This document shows, in pieces, positions 61,151-64,000 of a stretch of DNA of 64,000 nt (the stretch's first letter is position 1; the number at the start of each line of letters is the position of its first letter). Under the pieces are notes generated by a model. The model saw nothing but the letters and a program-made list of their open reading frames with translations, ran no database searches and was not told the origin of the DNA. The translations under genes were made by a program, and so were the position numbers. Origin of the DNA: Phalacrocorax aristotelis. Taxonomy: Eukaryota > Chordata > Aves > Suliformes > Phalacrocoracidae. The stretch covers positions 33,126,115-33,190,114 of the forward strand of contig NC_134278.1 of the NCBI RefSeq assembly GCF_949628215.1, given 5' to 3'.

Positions 61151-63664
61151 GGCATCTGTTGAGTGCCGTGGGGTGCCGCAGCTTTTTCTCCCCCCCCCCC
61201 CCGGTTTTCTCCATTTATTTTTTTTTTTTCCCCTCTACATACTACTATTCTCTTCTATATTGCAAACCTATTGCTGTCAGACCTCCCTATCAGTTCCGGA
61301 GGTTTTCTTTATCGTTGCTGCGAACCTTTAAACGGTAGTGAAATATTAAGCCTTGGTTTAATATTTGTAGAATTGCCGGAGAGAACTTACAGTGGTCTTG
61401 GAAGTTATTGGTCTGTGCCCTTTATGTGAGGAAATTGAGGTGAGCTGTTCATTGAGAAAGCTAGGCTGGAGGACTAATAAAGTAGCCCGATTACAGTCTG
61501 TCCCACATGCAGGCTCAGCTTAGGCTGTTTTGTAGGGTTGCAGGTCAGGCCACTTCCTTCTCCAACAAAAGTTGAGATTTCTGTGATGCTATTGATAAAA
61601 TATTCCTGAAACAGACCAGTACAGTACATGTTAATAGAAGAGCTGGAAAAAAAATCTTACTAGGTATTTTTGGGCCCTCCTAGGCTCTATTTGGCTGTTA
61701 GGTTCGTGGCAAGATTTGGCCGATGCTCCTACCTACCCTGAGCATCCCACTGCATGAGTGGCTTTGTCATGATAAATTGAGGTCTGTGGGCCACTTCAAC
61801 AAAAGACTGGGTATTGCAGGTGCTGGCTGTGAAGCAACTTTTAAGACCTGGGATTTTCAACTTTGGAAGATCAGCTATATAATTAATACACAGGATGGCT
61901 TTGTGACTGCCTGTAAAGGATGAAGGAGTCAAAGTTTGTAGAGTTTGGTTCATTGATAAAGTTGACTGTTCATCTCATCTTTTTCAGAGATACTTAATGT
62001 TGAACCTCTGTCACCTCTGTGTCAAGAAGAATGTATGTTGGTCAACAATATCAATTATTGCAAATAGGAAAATGAATTTTGCCTCTTCTCTGCAGACTGA
62101 GATAATGGATTTCATATCAGTACCTTAATCTGACTTTTATTTGAACTTGGACTAGAATACCAGCTTAAATTTAATTTTCTAGCTAGCTTATTTTTCAGCT
62201 TGCTGATGAATTACAAGATGCTTGGCAGGAGTAGAAAGATCCAAGGTATGCAGAAGGATTAGATTCTTCACTGTTGATAGTCCATTACATCATCCTTAAA
62301 GTAAGAAAAAAAGTTATTCCTTTGGGGCGTTGGTAACAGCTGGCAGGAGCAATACAGTTTATGTGACTGTAGGGTTTAATGTTAAGGTTGTGGTATTTTA
62401 AGAGAAATGAATATGCTGATCCTGGGAATGCAGGTGGCATGGTGGTTGGTGTACATATAGGTGAGTCAAATACACGGTGCCTGAGGAGGTTTCCTGATGC
62501 GATCTCTTTAGCAAGGTAGAATAATAGTTCTTAAAAGTGCTTAGCACCCAGTCTGATATAGGGTGGATTTCTGTTTAAACCTTCCTTCTTAAGGTAAGTC
62601 AGCGTTGCTTTAGGCATGTGTCCTTAGATAAAATATTTTTAGAGGGTACTTAATGCTCACTGCGGACATTTGGCTTTTTAACCAAATGCAGAAATATCAG
62701 TCACTTTGAGAGATCTTCAGTTTTTGACTTGTTCATGACTCTAGAGTTATTTAGGAGTTAGGACATCTGTGCACCTCCATTTTTATACTACTTGAAAGAA
62801 CTTTAGGTATGGATATTAATAGGCTTTCTCCTACATTTGTGTTAAAAAAAATGTTAGTAGGACTTTAAAGGAAAAAAGTTTATGCTTTTAATGAAAGTAT
62901 TTGCATGCAGTTATATAATTGAACTTAAATGTGCTCAGAGTTTGTCCTGCTTTTGCCTACCAGCTGAATTATTTTACCATCATAAGGGAAGCCCGACTAT
63001 TCTCTACCAACATTCTGGAAAACCTGTTACTAAGGGAACAACGTTTTATTTTTTAAAGCTTTCCTTTGGGAAAGCAGAAGCTTTTTGTGACTCAAAAGCT
63101 GTCGGAAATGAGCCAAGACCTGGAAATCAGCAGGCTTTTTGGGGGAGGTTAGGACTTCTCTAGGAAAACAGAATGTACTGGTCTGTGCTAGCATAATTAC
63201 TGTTTAGGGTCTAAAATACAAGATAACAGCAACGATAAGCTCAAACAGTTTAAAATACACTGTTTATGTGAACAGAGTTACACAACTAACACAATTTTGC
63301 CTGCATATGTTTCTAGGGCCAAAAATAATTATCTGTGCTGATTTCTTAGGTGTTTGTGAGTTGAATGTTAACTAGTATTTGCAGTTTGTTTTCCTGTCCT
63401 TCACTCCATGATTTCTGAAGGGAGGGTTTTTCAGAGGTGCTCTGAACAGTCATAGAGCTACTCAGTACTAATCTCTCACATTTATGCTGCATGTGTCCAT
63501 TTGTTTGATAGAGTCATCACTGCTTTGCAGCTCTCTGAGGAGCACCAGCTCTAAGACAGGAGGAAGACCTGAACCTGCTAAGCAGTCACTTAAGAAACCG
63601 AAGTTACCAGTAGGTCGATTTGATGAACCAGAGGAGTCCAGTATAGAGAGGGAACCCCTGGAAA
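60894..63664 (+). CDS. SDHAF4: SDHAF4, exons 1 and 2 (3' exon outside window)
   Basis: Succinate dehydrogenase assembly factor 4 is a small mitochondrial matrix protein. In the known family it binds flavinated SDHA, limits oxidant damage from free SDHA and helps its pairing with SDHB in complex II. Joined exons give MALRLVRGAPRAAK, then SSLLCSSLRSTSS, then the family stretch AKQSLKKPKLPVGRFDEPEE and EREPLE. The Arg/Ala-rich start without acidic residues fits a mitochondrial targeting peptide. The diagnostic C-terminal segment (ending near RKGRCIDF in known members) is coded by an exon beyond the window. Position downstream of FAM135A on the same strand agrees with human synteny. Confidence 0.93.
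60934..63511 (+). other. SDHAF4 intron 1
   Basis: A 2.6-kb intron in phase 1. It begins in the CpG-rich zone, contains a YY1 motif at 61086, a run of 13 C at 61190-61202 and a poly-T tract at about 61217-61229. The rest is ordinary AT-rich sequence. Confidence 0.8.
61190..61230. repeat. C13 homopolymer plus nearby poly-T
   Basis: Thirteen C at 61190-61202 are followed within 20 bases by about 13 T. Low-complexity sequence at the edge of the CpG-rich region. Confidence 0.9.
63512..63664 (+). CDS. SDHAF4: SDHAF4 exon 2
   Basis: The acceptor is ttgtttgatag at 63511 and the donor is GAAA|gtaagt at 63665. It completes the split codon as AAG (Lys) and encodes SSLLCSSLRSTSSKTGG, then AKQSLKKPKLPVGRFDEP and EREPLE. 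Two nearby alternative AG acceptors (63513, and the cag ending at 63530) put a stop in frame within about 40 bases or sooner, which supports 63511. It ends in phase 1. Confidence 0.94.
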
Positions 63665-63774
63665 GTAAGTCATGTTTTACAGAATTGAAAGCCATGTTTT
63701 AAAGACAAGACCCTGAGAAACAGTGCTGATGTCAGTTTAAGAAGCAGTGTAGGCATTCAGCACTCTTCAGAATC

Positions 63775-64000
63775 GCTTTCGAAGCTTAATGGCTCTGAAA
63801 AGTGGCAGGGCAGTGGGCATAAGTTGGAGCAAATGATGTATGATGCACAAAGTCGTCCAAACAAGGGTGGTCAAACACTGTAGCAAGTCACCCAGAGAAT
63901 CTGTGATCCCTTTCCTCTTGGAGATACTCAGATTTGCCTGGATGTCCTGACCTAACATCAGCCTTGCTTTGAGCAGGGTTGGGGCCAGACATCTGCCTAA
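63775..64000 (+). mobile_element. CR1 LINE fragment, sense, near window edge
   Basis: In sense order it shows ggcagggcagtgggcataa, then acaagggtggtcaaacact, tagcaagtcacccagaga, cttggagatactcagattt, then tgctttgagcagggttgg. These correspond to the last part of CR1 and its 3' UTR. It lies in SDHAF4 intron 2, and the terminal repeat, if present, is beyond the window. The 5' limit is approximate. Confidence 0.85.

Noticed and set aside
60823..61338. 171-codon frame across the SDHAF4 promoter and first intron
   Set aside because: It is rich in Arg and Pro from CpG and homopolymer sequence, is out of frame with SDHAF4, and runs through C13 and poly-T. GC-rich DNA simply lacks stops.

Overview
This is a stretch of vertebrate nuclear DNA, almost certainly from a bird. 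The base composition is AT-rich, the genes are split by introns with GT-AG borders, and several copies of CR1 LINEs are present, including one that ends in the typical ATTCTGTGAT-like 3' tail. I cannot name the species. There is no sign of prokaryotic, plasmid, phage or CRISPR content.

Positions 7449-56141 hold 18 coding exons of FAM135A on the + strand, from the second or third coding exon through the TAG stop codon. Joined, they give an uninterrupted frame of 1476 residues. The first roughly 25 residues lie upstream of the window, and positions 1-7448 look like intron. The exons encode the N-terminal FAM135 region (7.4-29 kb), one very large exon for a disordered, Ser/Thr/acidic-rich middle (29153-31469), and a C-terminal alpha/beta-hydrolase-like (DUF676 type) esterase domain (33.5-56.1 kb). 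That domain keeps a GHSLG nucleophile elbow and plausible Asp and His partners. The 3' UTR follows, with a likely poly(A) signal at 57362.

Positions 57.4-60.7 kb are intergenic, with two unexplained open frames. A CpG-rich promoter at about 60.74-61.15 kb then drives SDHAF4, the succinate dehydrogenase assembly factor, also on the + strand. Exon 1 (60894-60933) and exon 2 (63512-63664) are present; the conserved C-terminal exon lies beyond the window. The order FAM135A then SDHAF4, in the same orientation, matches the human 6q13 region.

The introns hold CR1 fragments (2.5, 34.1, 40.4, 51.8 and 63.8 kb), a probable ancient CR1/L3-like LINE (36.66-37.05 kb), microsatellites and two short tandem duplications. 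I found no convincing undescribed system. The best leads are a possible 61-nt alternative exon at 18133-18193, a 220-codon minus-strand open frame at 57876-58538, and NRF1-like and YY1 motifs in the SDHAF4 promoter. All coordinates are from reading by eye, and exon edges rest on splice consensus plus reading-frame continuity. Residue numbers for FAM135A count from the Phe codon at 7450.
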